DNA of 64,000 nt, from contig CM043954.1 in NCBI GenBank assembly GCA_014529385.2, positions 2,648,501 to 2,712,500 on the forward strand, given 5' to 3'. This document shows, in pieces, positions 24,501 to 35,573 of this stretch; within the stretch, counting starts at the first letter, position 1, and every line of letters starts with the position of its first letter. Position numbers and translations under genes: made by a program. Below the pieces are notes generated by a model that was not told the DNA's origin, ran no database searches, and saw nothing but the letters and a program-made list of their open reading frames with translations. The DNA is from Adiantum capillus-veneris. Taxonomy: Eukaryota > Streptophyta > Polypodiopsida > Polypodiales > Pteridaceae.

Positions 24501-26916
24501 TTTTATTATCGTCCTCGGAGGTCAAATATGACCTATGGGACCAAAGTTACATGTGATGTAGTATGTGTATGGCTGATGAGTGACTCTCGATGCTCCAAAA
24601 TTGTAGTGATGAGAGTCGCAATGGAGAGCCCACACTTTGGCTGGGAGAGGAAAGTGTGTAGGTCTAAGTTATGGCTGAAAATGTGAGAGAAGCAAGTTCG
24701 GATGTGATCAAAAGCTGAGCACTCTAGTAGTGTGTGGTACTCAGACTCTCGAACTTGCAGTGAGCATAATGTGCACAATCGATTTGACTCTTCTCCATTG
24801 CCCCAATGCCCTATCTCGCATCGAAGGAAATGGGAGCTAAGCCGAATTGCTGCGATAGTGCGTATCGCGGACAAGGGAATAGGCTCAAGCATGTAAGTGT
24901 GAGTATGGTTTCCTCTCTCAGCGAAGAACATGGTTTTGTAGTTGGGGGCAATATAGGTGGTGTAATGTATGAAGCGTGACCCACCGGATTTCTCCCAAGC
25001 CGTAATACATTGGCGTTGTAGAAAAGCTTCATTCACTTGAGAGTCAATTGAAGCATCATGTAGCAAGTGTAATGCATCCCATCTCCCAAACCACTTCTTT
25101 ATGTCTTGCATCCATCCCGTGGTCAAGATCTTGCTTTTATGCGTCTTTTGAACTTTTTTGCTTGCTTCCCATGCAATTGTAGGAAGTCGATGTGAGGGGT
25201 TTTGACGCATCTTTATCATGTACTCCACAACCCTTTCCATGCCCATAACCTCAATTGGAAGAGATCCCGACTCAAGAAGTAGGAGCATATATGGTGTTTG
25301 TGTCTTAACTTGGAGAAAGTTTGTAAGAAAACGCTTTTGGACATTCTCAAACTCTTTCCAAGTAGACTTTGAGATGCTCCCGCCCCACACTTCAACTCCA
25401 TAAAGAAGAACCGGTGTCACCAATGCATCAAAAAGATACTTCTTGAGAACCCAACACTTGATGTTTCCCGCATAACACATGTTCTCAAATGCATAATATG
25501 CTCTCTTTCCCGCTTCCAAACGACGCATAGCACATTCATGCCACTTGTGGTTGGATGGAACCTCAAGGCCAAGGTACTTAAAGCTCTCAACAACTTCAAG
25601 TGTCTCGTTGTTGTACACAATGCATGGCTTCCCCTTATGGTTGGTTTTCACAAGCATAACCTTTGTTTTGGATTCATTTACAATCAGCCCACTATGCAAG
25701 CAAAAGTTCTCAAGGACAACCATAAGCTTTTGTGCATCTTCTAAAGTGTGTGCTAGAAGCACTACATCATCCGCATACAACAAAAGCATGATTACCGCAT
25801 TGCAAATAGTGACCTCTTCAATGCCTTCTTCTTGCATAAAGTCAAGTACCATTTGTTCCAATTGATCGATGCATAGACCAAAGAGAGTTGGTGACAATGG
25901 ACATCCTTGTTTAACCCAAATAGTGCTTACAAAAATTTCTGAAATTTCTCTTCCCATGCGCAATTGACAAATCACCTTCTCATAGATTCGAGAAACCGCA
26001 AGCATAAACTCACTTGGCACTTGGAGTTCTTCCATCCTTCTCCACAAATTGTTACGTGGAATCATATCAAAGGCTTTCTTAAAGTCCACAAAACAACAAT
26101 ACAATCGCTTCCCTTTCAACCGACTTTCCTCCATGAGAACACGAAGAGTGACAAGATGATCAATGGTGCTATGGCATCGACGAAAACCCGCTTGTCCCTT
26201 TGCACGCTTGTCATTCTCTTCAGCCCAATCACTCAATTTCATCTCCATTATGCACCCAAACAACTTTGCCATAAGAGACCCAATCATTATAGTCCGGTAG
26301 TTGCTTACATTCTTTACATCCCCTCCTTTATGCAAAGGCTTAACCCAATTAGTACTCCAATCATAAGGCATACCATGTTGAAGTGCAAGGTTGAACATAT
26401 CACACATCCACTCATGGGTAAAATCTCCCATCCATTTGATCATCTCCGGCTTGATACCTTGAAGATCTCCCGCTTTGCGAGTGGCCAACTTTTCAAGCCC
26501 ACCGCATACATCCTCAATAGTAAAAAAACACGGCATACATGGGAGTGAACCATAAAATGGCATTTTTTCAGTATTTTCTTGCTCATATAATTGCCTACAA
26601 TGTGTGTACATATCCATTAGACTCAAGTTACCAAAATTCTCAACCCGCTTGCCTCTCAAGCTTCTCCAAAATCTTCCACATGCATGTGAATTTTCTTGGA
26701 CTTGAAATTCTTGTTGCTTTACTTCCCATCTTCTTCTCTTCTTTTGAATCAATGCCTTGTATGTACGCAAATGACTTTGATAGTTGTCTTTGTCCATAGT
26801 TGCATCAAGCTTTATCAAGGACTTTCGAGCATCTTGACATTCTTTATCAAACCACCTTTTGCGTGATCTATCTTTGTTGATACCATGGAGATGCTTTATG
26901 GCAAAGCATTCTTCCG

Positions 26917-26920
<4 letters not shown>
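24501..26920 (-). mobile_element. Non-LTR retrotransposon (LINE), 5'-truncated copy 1
   Basis: Minus strand. Both edges meet GA microsatellites: 24365-24500 at the 3' end and 26921-26980 at the 5' end. There is no poly(A); the 3' tail is TATC units passing into TC. The endonuclease and any ORF1 are missing, so the copy is 5'-truncated or cut by the microsatellite. A second, shorter copy lies at 28292-28960. Confidence 0.88.
24533..26920 (-). CDS. LINE ORF2: reverse transcriptase and C-terminal CCHC, N-terminus missing
   Basis: Open for over 790 codons with no start codon at its upstream edge, where it runs into GA repeat. The reverse transcriptase shows KAGDLQGIKPEMIKW, WVKPLHKGGD, NYRTIMIGS, QAGFRRCHSTIDHL, CCFVDFKKAFD and the active site LLYADDVVLLA, with the YADD codons at 25766-25777. 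GCPLSPTLFGLCI precedes it. A thumb-like helical region leads to a C-terminal CTLC...HTLLEC module (C-x2-C-x9-H-x4-C), as in many LINE ORF2 proteins. There is no RNase H. This is the longest intact frame in the window, so this copy is comparatively young. It stops about 30 bp before the tail. Confidence 0.88.
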
Positions 26921-26985
<65 letters not shown>

Positions 26986-27073
26986 AGTGGTCTGCTGGGG
27001 GAAGAAAACAAGAGAGAAAGACGGTTGTGGCCGTGGTTTGACAACAGATGATCGTAGGAGAAGCTAGACAACT

Positions 27074-27159
<86 letters not shown>

Positions 27160-27252
27160 TTCTGAGTGGTCTTTTGGGGGAAGAAAACAAGAGAGAAAGA
27201 CGGTTGTGGCCGTGGTTTGACAACAGATGATCGTAGGAGAAGCTAGACAACT

Positions 27253-27329
<77 letters not shown>
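26921..27329 (+). repeat. GA microsatellite plus 98-bp spacer, tandemly repeated
   Basis: Three GA tracts (26921-26980, 27079-27159, 27258-27329) are separated by two nearly identical 98-bp spacers (26981-27078 and 27160-27257), a 179-bp period. The spacers begin TTCTGAGTGGTCT and end AACTCTATA. They differ by a few bases (GCTG versus TTTT near the start). Confidence 0.95.
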
Positions 27330-27332
<3 letters not shown>

Positions 27333-27959
27333 GTTCAATACTGAGCAGAGTGGTGACATGTTTGGCTTGGACAACATGGCCATTTTGTGTGTCGTCTAGT
27401 TGCTGCTCCATTCGACATGGTACTTGTCGTTTCTTTGATTCTAGGTTAGTGGCTTGTTCCCATGTGAAGCCTAATTTGCATGAAAAAATTGTCGTGGAGA
27501 CATATACCTCGCAAGTTCGAGGCAAGTCTTATGGAGTTTGCATCACAAACGGTTTGATCTGTATGTGCGGTGACTTCACAGATTGCATAGCACAGAGCAA
27601 AACCATACCCGGCTTGTAAGCACATTTACTTTCTCTTCCGTCACTACTTTGGACTAGATGTGAATGATAACACGTTTATTCATCAAAGCAAACTAACCAA
27701 TGAGGATTTTCTTTGAGTGTTCACTATTGTTGTATAGTGTAGTCCATAATTATGTGTAGTCTTTAAGCCTTGGATCCCAGAGATTGTCACTAATATTGTG
27801 TTAGATAATTGGGACATTTTGCTTTGATGCATTGTCATTATGTGTCAACGTTCAATGGATTTTGCTTCTCTTCATTGTTGTGATGTGTCAATGAACAATT
27901 GATGCTTACATTTGTGTGTAGTTATTGGCGTCTTCTTCAATGAGTGTGACTTTCAATAA
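27330..27959. other. No gene recognised
   Basis: A 130-codon plus-strand frame covers GA repeat and 27330-27619, with no recognisable domain. The rest is AT-rich. Confidence 0.45.
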
Positions 27960-28158
27960 ATATGAGGAGATAGAAAGAGGAAGAGATAAAGAGATAGAAG
28001 AGACCTTGCAAGAGATAGATAGGATAGAGGAAGAGAGAAAGAAAGGAAAAAGATATGAGAGGTAAATGGGGATGGATAGCCAGCCTTAAGCGAGATAGGT
28101 TGAAATAGAGAGATTTATTGGTTGAGAGAAACAAAGAAAGAGAGAACAAAGAGAGAAA

Positions 28159-28202
<44 letters not shown>

Positions 28203-28291
28203 AGAGGGGGAGGGGGAGATAGATAGATAGATAAAGAGAGATGGACAGGTAGAGGTAGAGGTAGAGAGAGATAGATAGATAGATAGATAGT
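27960..28291 (+). repeat. Purine-rich GA/GATA low-complexity tract
   Basis: About 330 bp almost free of pyrimidine runs on the plus strand, ending in GATA units that join the tail of LINE copy 2. Confidence 0.9.
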
Positions 28292-28955
28292 TCTATTATC
28301 GTCATGGGAGGTCAAATATGACCTATGGGACCAAATGAACATGTCACGTGGTGTGAGTGGAGTTCATAAGTGACTCTCGATGCTCAAAAATGGCTGAAAT
28401 GAGCGTTGCAATAGAGAGTCCACATCGTGGTTGGGAGAGGAAGGTATGTAGGGAGAGCTCATGGCTGAATATATGGGGAAAAGAGGACCTAATGTGGTCA
28501 AAAGCTGAGCACTCAAGTAGTGTGTGGTACTCACTCTCTCGCACTTGACGAGGGCATAAGGTGCAAAGTCGATGACACTCCTCGCCAGTGCCCCAACGTC
28601 CTGTCTCGCAGCGTAGAGAATGGGAGCTAAGACGAATGGAGGCAATGGTGCGGATCGCACTCAACGGGATGGGCTCAAGGATGTAGGAATGGGTTCGGTT
28701 ACCTCGTTCCGAGAAGAAGAGAGATTTGTAGTTTGGGGCAACGTGTGTGGTGTAATGGCTGAAGCGAGAACCTTCGGATTTCTCCCAAGCCATGATACAT
28801 TGGCGTTGTAAGAAGGCCTCATTAACTTGGGAGTCGATCCACGCATCCTTGACCAAGTGACATGCATCCCATCTTCCAAACCATTTCTTGATATCAAGCA
28901 TCCACCCCGAACTTAGTATTTTGCTCTTGCATGTCTTTTGAACCTTATTGTTATC

Positions 28956-28960
<5 letters not shown>
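28292..28960 (-). mobile_element. LINE copy 2, heavily 5'-truncated
   Basis: Minus strand. It holds only the last 220 codons of ORF2: KSKILSSGWMLDIKKWFGRW, DSQVNEAFLQRQC, AIRTIASIRLSSHSLRCE, and CTLCPRQVRESEYHTLLEC with the CCHC spacing kept. The frame is open. It is close to copy 1 throughout. The 3' end is TATC units into TC, the same as copy 1. The 5' end meets (CT)n at 28961, which on the element strand is AG, opposite to copy 1. Confidence 0.88.

Positions 28961-29020
<60 letters not shown>
28961..29020. repeat. (CT)n microsatellite
   Basis: 60 bp, abutting the 5' edge of LINE copy 2. It is one of two long tracts with CT rather than GA on the plus strand; the other is at 47154. Confidence 0.97.
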
Positions 29021-29024
<4 letters not shown>

Positions 29025-29736
29025 AGCTCGCTCCAATCGTTCCAATTAATTCATGGGGGAGATTTTTTTCTAAAATATGGCATCTAGGGAAAATGTGAAA
29101 AAAGCTCACTCTGGAGCTCGCTTGATATCAATCCCCCTTCAAGACTATACTCCATTTGTACCTATTCTTTGCAAGGCACACTAGAACAATCATCCATCTT
29201 CTACCTCTACCAACTTGCAAAATCCACAGCAATGAGACCGAACACTAGGTACACAATCATTTCACATGCTTTTGTTGTTTGTTGCTTGCATATGACTAAT
29301 GACTGAATGACATAGACTTCTTATCATAGTAACACTAAATGCATACATATCAAATCTACAATGAAAAATAAGCTCAGATGTATGTCGTGCGCACAGTCAT
29401 GGGTTGATATCACCAACATAGCCTACCAATGGAGTTCAAATGGTCTATTGATATTCAAACCTTTATGCATATGCCATGGATGTGGTATCAATTTTATCCA
29501 CAAAAGCACGTTAATGCTCTATACTCAAGCTCTAAGTGAGACATCAAGTGCAATGTTTGCTAATAGTAGATTTCTATCTAGCTTAGAGGGTGCACATATA
29601 CAAGTACAATGGGTGTGGTGCTTTGCTTATGAGAGGTTGAATTCACGTCAAATATATTGTGTCCCTTTACTTCCAGACTACATGAAAATAATATTGAACC
29701 GAAATCAGTTTCACATATAGCTGTTGAGTGTCATTG
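29021..29736. other. No gene recognised
   Basis: A 119-codon plus-strand frame (29361-29720) has several Cys residues (CMSCAQSW, CICHGCG) but no pattern I can name. Confidence 0.45.
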
Positions 29737-30046
29737 ACACTGTAATGGAAATTGTAAATCTTATTTACTGTAGCTAACAGGTGGAAAAAGCTAGCCAAGC
29801 TATGGACTATGGCACAAAATATATATTTTATGTACATTTTTTATTATTCAAGTGCTCTTTATGAGCTTTGGCCATTTTTGACCGGCTGGCCAGTTTGTAC
29901 TCATTTTAAGCATTCAAGAAATCTATAAGTAAATACGTGCAAGAGGAAAATGCTCAACCTTACACAGGGGGAGATTGCACCCAGTGTCTGCGTTATTCTT
30001 CTCCTCTCCTCTCTTCTCTCTCGTCATGCCGATGTAGCACTCCACT
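29737..30046 (-). repeat. Dispersed repeat, copy 2 (inverted partner at 14337-14648)
   Basis: The reverse complement of 14337-14648 with about 85% matching by eye. The outer edges of both copies meet simple or unrelated sequence, so the copies bound a 15.7-kb segment in inverted orientation. Confidence 0.85.
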
Positions 30047-30239
30047 CTAGTTCAAGGAAAAAAAATCTTCCTTAAGGGGGGAGTAATGTCAGGACAAGGG
30101 TCCTGTTAACCTAAGGACTAGGGTGGTCATGGACTTCGGCCAGGGGCCGGGATAGACAGTGTGGACAGGGGATCCGTCTAGGGCAAGGGCCTATATTATG
30201 GGGGGTTGGGAGGAGGATCCTAGGTCTAGCTTTCCCTGG
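30047..30239 (+). other. Possible LTR start after a purine tract
   Basis: TTAAGGGGGGAGTAA at 30070-30084 is followed by TGTCAGGACAAGGG. A polypurine tract before TGTCAG is a common gypsy 3' LTR junction. No second copy is in the window, so the call is weak. Confidence 0.35.
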
Positions 30240-31433
30240 AAGACCTTTCATGTGACAGGTACAACTTATCCAAGATTGGGGAAACAATTATCTGTACTTG
30301 AAGCAAGTGGGATCTATAACTAGAGTAAATCTAAAAGATCACACTTATAGAGATGTCTTGAAAACACCCATAAAAGAGTTTGATTCAGTCTCTTCGGCTG
30401 AAACTAAACTTCCATCCTGGTTAAACAAAGACACTCCTATTTGGATGTGTGGAGCTTCAAAAAATGGAAGCTTAAGATGAGAAGAATATATCCTAGAAAG
30501 GGACTGCACAGATGAAGCCTATGTACCTGAAATTTTTCCAGAGCATTTGTTTGAGCCATTTGAATGGACTCAAATTTTAGCGACAATGGATGTATGTGTG
30601 AATACGTCTATGCCTACTCAATTTTGCAATGCATCCAAATGATTTCAATCCTCAACATTGAAGACGAAGATGAGGAACCCACGGACTTAACGAAAGCTCA
30701 ACAAGTCTTTTCATACCTCTATTACGATGCAACTAATGAGTTAGATGAATATTCAACTACTTCAGAAGATTCGGGGTCAAGAAAAGAGCATATGAGAGCT
30801 AAGCTACTCTTAAAAGGAGGGGAGGAAAAGTTTTTTGACTTTCCAAACCAGAAATCAAGAAGACAAAAATGGTATCGACAAAAAAGAGACACCAAAGATG
30901 TGAAAACACGACCTATGCCATCAGTCTCCAATAGAACACAATTCCTGATGCAGATAGATTCAAATGATTGTGTCAAGGACAAAATCACTGGCAAATATCC
31001 TTCAAACAAAAATTCAAAAATATCTCAAACATCGAGAAAAACAAGGAAGGGTACTCAAGCAAACCCACGGGATAAGAAACCACTCATGACCAGAGTCGAG
31101 CGGAAAAAGAAATACCAAGAGTTGAAAAAATCTCTGAAGGAGATATACACAACCAAAATGGAAACCACGGAAGAGGATGGTAAGGGTGTAATGAGTGTTC
31201 CATCCCATTACAAAAAGTATAATCTCCAAGATCAAAAAATCATAGTCGAACAACCTGTTAGGGAACTACGGAACCAGGGTGAGTCTTATGAAGGGCCTGA
31301 AAACGCTAAAAAGATAGACTTGGCTGAACCAGGAGAAGAGCCTAGAACTGCTTACATTGAAAATGACCTAGCAAAAGAAGAAGAAGAGCTCTTGCTGAGT
31401 TTGTTAAAAGAATACCAAGATATCTTTGCTTGA
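30240..31433 (+). pseudogene. Gypsy C: region upstream of reverse transcriptase
   Basis: Plus strand. Two open pieces (30298-30480 and 30564-31433) precede the reverse transcriptase. The longer one (289 codons) is rich in Lys, Arg and Glu and ends EEELLLSLLKEYQDIFA, the usual lead-in to gypsy reverse transcriptase, with a TGA at the Trp position of DIFAW. I looked for a DTG or DSG protease in all three plus frames here and found none. No CCHC knuckle is visible. Gag is therefore missing or unrecognised. Confidence 0.65.
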
Positions 31434-32330
31434 TCTTACAAGGATCTCAAGGGTGTTGATCCAAAAATCTGTCAATATACCATATCCATGAGAGATGATG
31501 CGAAACCAAGTAGACAAAGGCCATACACGTATAATGAAACATTTGCTACGAAGATAAAAGAAGAGATTAAAAAACTAAAGGAAGCCGAATTCATTTACAA
31601 AATTGAACACATAGATTGGATGTCTCCAATTGTGGTAGTACCCAAGAAGAATGGAAAATTAAGAGTGTGTGTCAAAAGGTGAATGCAGCTACCATTAGAG
31701 ACAAGTTTCCTCTTCCAATCACTGAGCATGTTTTAGAACGAGTTGCAGGAAAAGAAGCTTACAGCTTCTTAGACGGCTTTTCGGGATATAATCAACTTTT
31801 GGTTGACCCAAAAGATCATCATAAAACTACTTTTGCAACAGAATGGGGTATATTTGCCTATTGAGTTATGCCGCTTGGGTTAACTAATGCTCCAGCCATG
31901 TTTCAAAGGTTGATGAGCCATGCTTTCAAAGAATATCTTAGGAAATTCTTAGAGGTATATATGGATGATCTATGCGTACATTCATTAATCCGGGCTGATC
32001 ATTTTGAACACCTCAAACATGTATTAGAAAAATATAGACTTTATAGGATTTGCTTAAATCCTGAAAAGTGCACATTCATGGGTAGACAAGGAACATTTCT
32101 TGGATATATAGTGTCTAAAAATGGCATAGCTACTGATCTTGGAAAGATTCATGTCGTTGCTGATTTTCCTAGACCAACAACAGTCAAGGGGGTACAAGCC
32201 TTCATGGGGCATTGTGGATATTACCGACGGTTCACCTACATGTACGCCATAATTGCAAAACCCATATATAGCTTGATTACACACTTTGAATGGACCGAGG
32301 CATGTGAAGAATCCTTCATGAAGCTTTAGC
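31434..32330 (+). pseudogene. Gypsy C reverse transcriptase
   Basis: Plus strand. Motifs in order: SPIVVVPKKNGKLRVC, IRDKFPLP, YSFLDGFSGYNQ, KTTFATEWGIFAY, MPLGLTNAPAMFQRLM and the active site VYMDDL (YMDD codons 31958-31969). Then LNPEKCTFM, FLGYIVSKNGI, and FMGHCGYYRRF. There is one frame change near 31670 and a TGA at 31862 where Arg or Trp would be expected. Catalytic Asp residues are present. Decay is mainly through point stops, so inactivation may be fairly recent or include genuine readthrough-type errors. Confidence 0.88.
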
Positions 32331-32760
32331 AAGCTCTCACCTCAGCTCCAATATTGAAAGCAACAGATTGGAATAAGGTATTCCACGTACATGTAAATGC
32401 TTCCAATTTTGCTATCGGTTGTATACTAGCTCAAACAGGAGGCAGAAAAATTGACTTTCCTATTTCTTATGCTAGCCAACAATTGAACATGGCGGAAAAG
32501 AATTACACCACCACCAAAAGGGAAGGATGAGGAATGATGTATGCCGTTAAAAAGTATAGACATTACCTATTAGCCAACAAGTTTGTGTTCTTTGTGGACC
32601 ACCAAGATTTGTTGTATTTGGTCAACAAGCCATGCAATACAGGAAGAATAGTGAGATGGTTCATCATTCTTCTGGAATTTGATTTCATTGTGGTTGTAAA
32701 AAAGGGCACTACACATCAACGAGCAGATCATTTGTCAAGGATTGTTTCAGGAGAATCACC
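32331..32760 (+). pseudogene. Gypsy C RNase H
   Basis: The domain runs from APILKATDWNKVFHVHV to THQRADHLSRI. The first catalytic position, Asp in family members, is AAT (Asn) at 32396-32398. The later block VDHQDLLYLVNK is kept. Stops occur at about 32328 (TAG) and 32528 (TGA). The Asn change alone should abolish RNase H activity. Confidence 0.83.
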
Positions 32761-32960
32761 TAAAGGGGTAGACGATGATCTACCAGATGCCTATTTGTTC
32801 TCCGTGGAAATGATACCTAGATGGTCGGAAAACACTGTGTCATTGATGACAATAGCTCAAGTGGATTCACAAATACCACTTCCTATCATAATTGGATTAA
32901 TTGAGAAATTGGCTATGTATCAATTACTAGCTGGTAAGCTATAAAAAAGAGATCAAGACG

Positions 32961-34500
32961 GGATATTGCTCTTATGCATTAATCTTGAAGAAAAAGAACA
33001 GTACCTAAGTCAAGCACATGTTACCATAGTAGGATTTCACTTTGTTGAGGACCAAACTATGCAAAAAATCTTGATACTTGAAGTATTTTGGTCTACTATG
33101 AGGAGAGATGTTCGATCTTTTGTAAAGGATTACCCTCAATGTCAAAAACGAACACCCATACCTCATGTAACATTGTTTTAAATGTCACATGTTCCTAGGT
33201 GGAGTAACTATCTAGTTACTTACTTATTGAGCCGAACATTTTCTGAGGATATGAGTAAACACCGTCAAAGAGCAATTGAAACTGAAGCAAGAGACTATGC
33301 TCTTATTGGGAACCGATTGTATTGGAGAGGTAAAGATCAACATTTGCGTCTTTGTGCAAATGAAGACGAGTATATTCCAATTATAGAGCAAGCACATATT
33401 AGATTAGCTAGAGGTCGCTTTTCTAGTGAGACCACTGCAAGAGCAATCTTGGTGGCAAGCATTTGGTGGCCGACACTTTTTTCAGATGCCAAAGAATATG
33501 TTCGAAGGTGTGATGCTTGTCAACGAGAAAAAATGCCAACACGTGTAGATAGCATCCCCTTAAGACCAATGATGGGGGCTAGAGCTTTCGCAAAATGGGG
33601 TATAGATTTTGTTGGACCAATATAGCCACCTGCTTATAGAACCCAAGCTCAATATATCATTGTCGCTATGGACTATTTGACCAAGTGGGTCGAGGCTAAA
33701 GAAACTCAAAAGAATGATGCCAGAACCATTGCGTGCATTCTTATATGACTATGTATTCACGAGATATGGAATGCCAATAGAAATTGTCAATGGTCGGGGA
33801 ACTCATTTCCTCAATGAGGTAATCGAGTATTTGCTTAATGAGTTTATGGTCATCCATAACAAATCAGCTCCCTATCACCCACAGGCAAACAGAAAAGCTG
33901 AGCATACGAATAAAATTCTTAGCTCGGTGCTGACTAAAGTGGTTAGTTCAGGAAGGACAGACTGAGAAATGAATCTCCATGCTGCTCTATGGGCTTATCG
34001 AGTTTCATTCAAAATAGCTTTAAATGCTTTGAACCCTTTAACCTTGTTCTATGGGCTTATCGAGTTTCATTCAACCCTTTAACCTTGTTTATGGTCTTGA
34101 TGCCATACTTCCAATAGAATTTCTATTGCCGACATTAAGGGTAGCATAGAATCTTGAGTGGACTGGACATGAATTGTCAGAAAGACTTGAAGATTTGGAA
34201 AAGCTATATGAGCAAAGGCTAACTACTGTAGCTCTTAACTATGCGCAAAAGCGGAAACAAAAACAGTTTTTTGATTCCCACTTAATCACAAAAATCTTCA
34301 AGAAAGGGGACTTAGTTTTAGTATATTCCCTTAAGCAACACATTACCAAGTTTAAGAAAAAGGGGAACGGACCGTTTATCATTGAAGATGTATCTCAAAG
34401 TGGAACAGTAAAATTTCCACCCTAGACGGTGAACCAATGGCTAATTGGATTAGTGGATGTCATTTAAAAAACTACAATTTGCCACTAACCAATGAATTGC
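32961..34500 (+). pseudogene. Gypsy C integrase with two zinc-binding-like modules
   Basis: Plus strand. A first H2C2-like block (QAHVTIVGFHF ... DYPQCQKR, about 33015-33155) has lost one Cys. A PHVPRWSNYL linker and the ARDYALIGNRLYWRGKD block follow, then a second H2C2-like block (EQAHIRLARGRF ... RRCDACQREK, about 33385-33530), where the second His is Arg. In the core D1 is GAT at 33605-33607, the second Asp position is GGT (Gly) at 33792-33794, and the Glu is GAG at 33900-33902. GDLVLVYSLKQHITKF and GNGPFIIEDV form the GPY/F-type C-terminus. Point stops and a one-base slip near 34425 are present. Confidence 0.83.
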
Positions 34501-35573
34501 TAGAAAGAATGCATGCAGCCAAGCAGAGGAAGATCAAACGACAACAGGTTATTGATGAAGCCCAAGAGGAAGCTTGACTTCGTGTACTCAAGCGAAAAGC
34601 TGCTCTCAAGAATCAACAGATACCGATTCCCATCAACACTCTGGAAATAGATGATCGATAATGGGAATTACCTAAAGATGTAGTTTCAATAGATGATGAT
34701 TGGTTAAATGGAATGGACCTGCGCATCAAAGTACAGCTCAACAATCATAGCACCAAGGCTTTGGTCGACACAGGAGCTAGAGTAAATGCAATATGTTATT
34801 CCACGTACAAAAAGGCAATAAGTCAAGCATTAACAGCAGGAATAACCACAATCAAAGGATGCAACAAGAACCCAACCCCAACATTGGGAGTAGTCAACTT
34901 GAACGTGAAAGTACATGGATTCTCATGCCCTCATCAATTTGTATGCTTACCATATGAGCACATGAATGAGAGGATGATTCTTGGAATTCCCTGGATGCGA
35001 ACATATAAAGCAGTACCAGATTGGGATACAAATCAGCTAAAGCTATCACCTAAAGGCGGGCAACTCATTGTTCCAATTGCACCAAGCAAGGAAGAATGGA
35101 AAAGAAGCAATCAACAGACCAAACACGAAGTACTCAATCTTCTCCATCCCCTCGACAAGCAAATGCTACAAGTAACATGCAAGGAGTCAGGAAAATTTGG
35201 GTACCAAAAGCACAACTTAAGGATAAACCGATTCAAATCTGGGTGCCTAAAACTTCACCGACAAAACAAAAGAAGATTCCAAGGGTTAAAACACAGAAAC
35301 AAGCATCTCCAAGCAAGGAACCTAGCATGGAATTGGGTTTGGAAGAAAAAGGAGCATGTATCTTCTCCACAAACCGTAAAATCAATCAAGCAATGGCGAA
35401 CTAAGTCTCAAAAGACTCCATCATACCATACAACACCAAGCAAACCAAACTACCAATGGCGAGAAAAAGCTCGACAACATTCAAAAGTGCTACCAACAGC
35501 TCAAGCAATCAATGTGCTGAAGCATCCTGATGGTACAATCAAACAGAGAGCACACAAGCTACATGATTAAATG
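34501..35573 (+). pseudogene. Gypsy C retropepsin-like domain downstream of integrase
   Basis: After the integrase C-terminal tail (GCHLKNYNLPL) the same reading frame runs through a charged linker, with single stops at 34575-34577 and 34659-34661, into an aspartic protease domain. ALVDTGARVNAI (DTG codons 34767-34775) and RMILGIPWMRTYKAVPDWD are the active-site and C-terminal hydrophobic-Gly motifs of retropepsins. A basic Lys/Gln-rich tail follows and stops at 35571-35573. The stretch from 34713 is open for 285 codons. In ordinary gypsy elements protease precedes reverse transcriptase; here it follows integrase. Confidence 0.8.

Noticed and set aside
30564-31433. An independent host gene
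   Set aside because: It leads directly into gypsy reverse transcriptase with the usual EYQDIFA ending.
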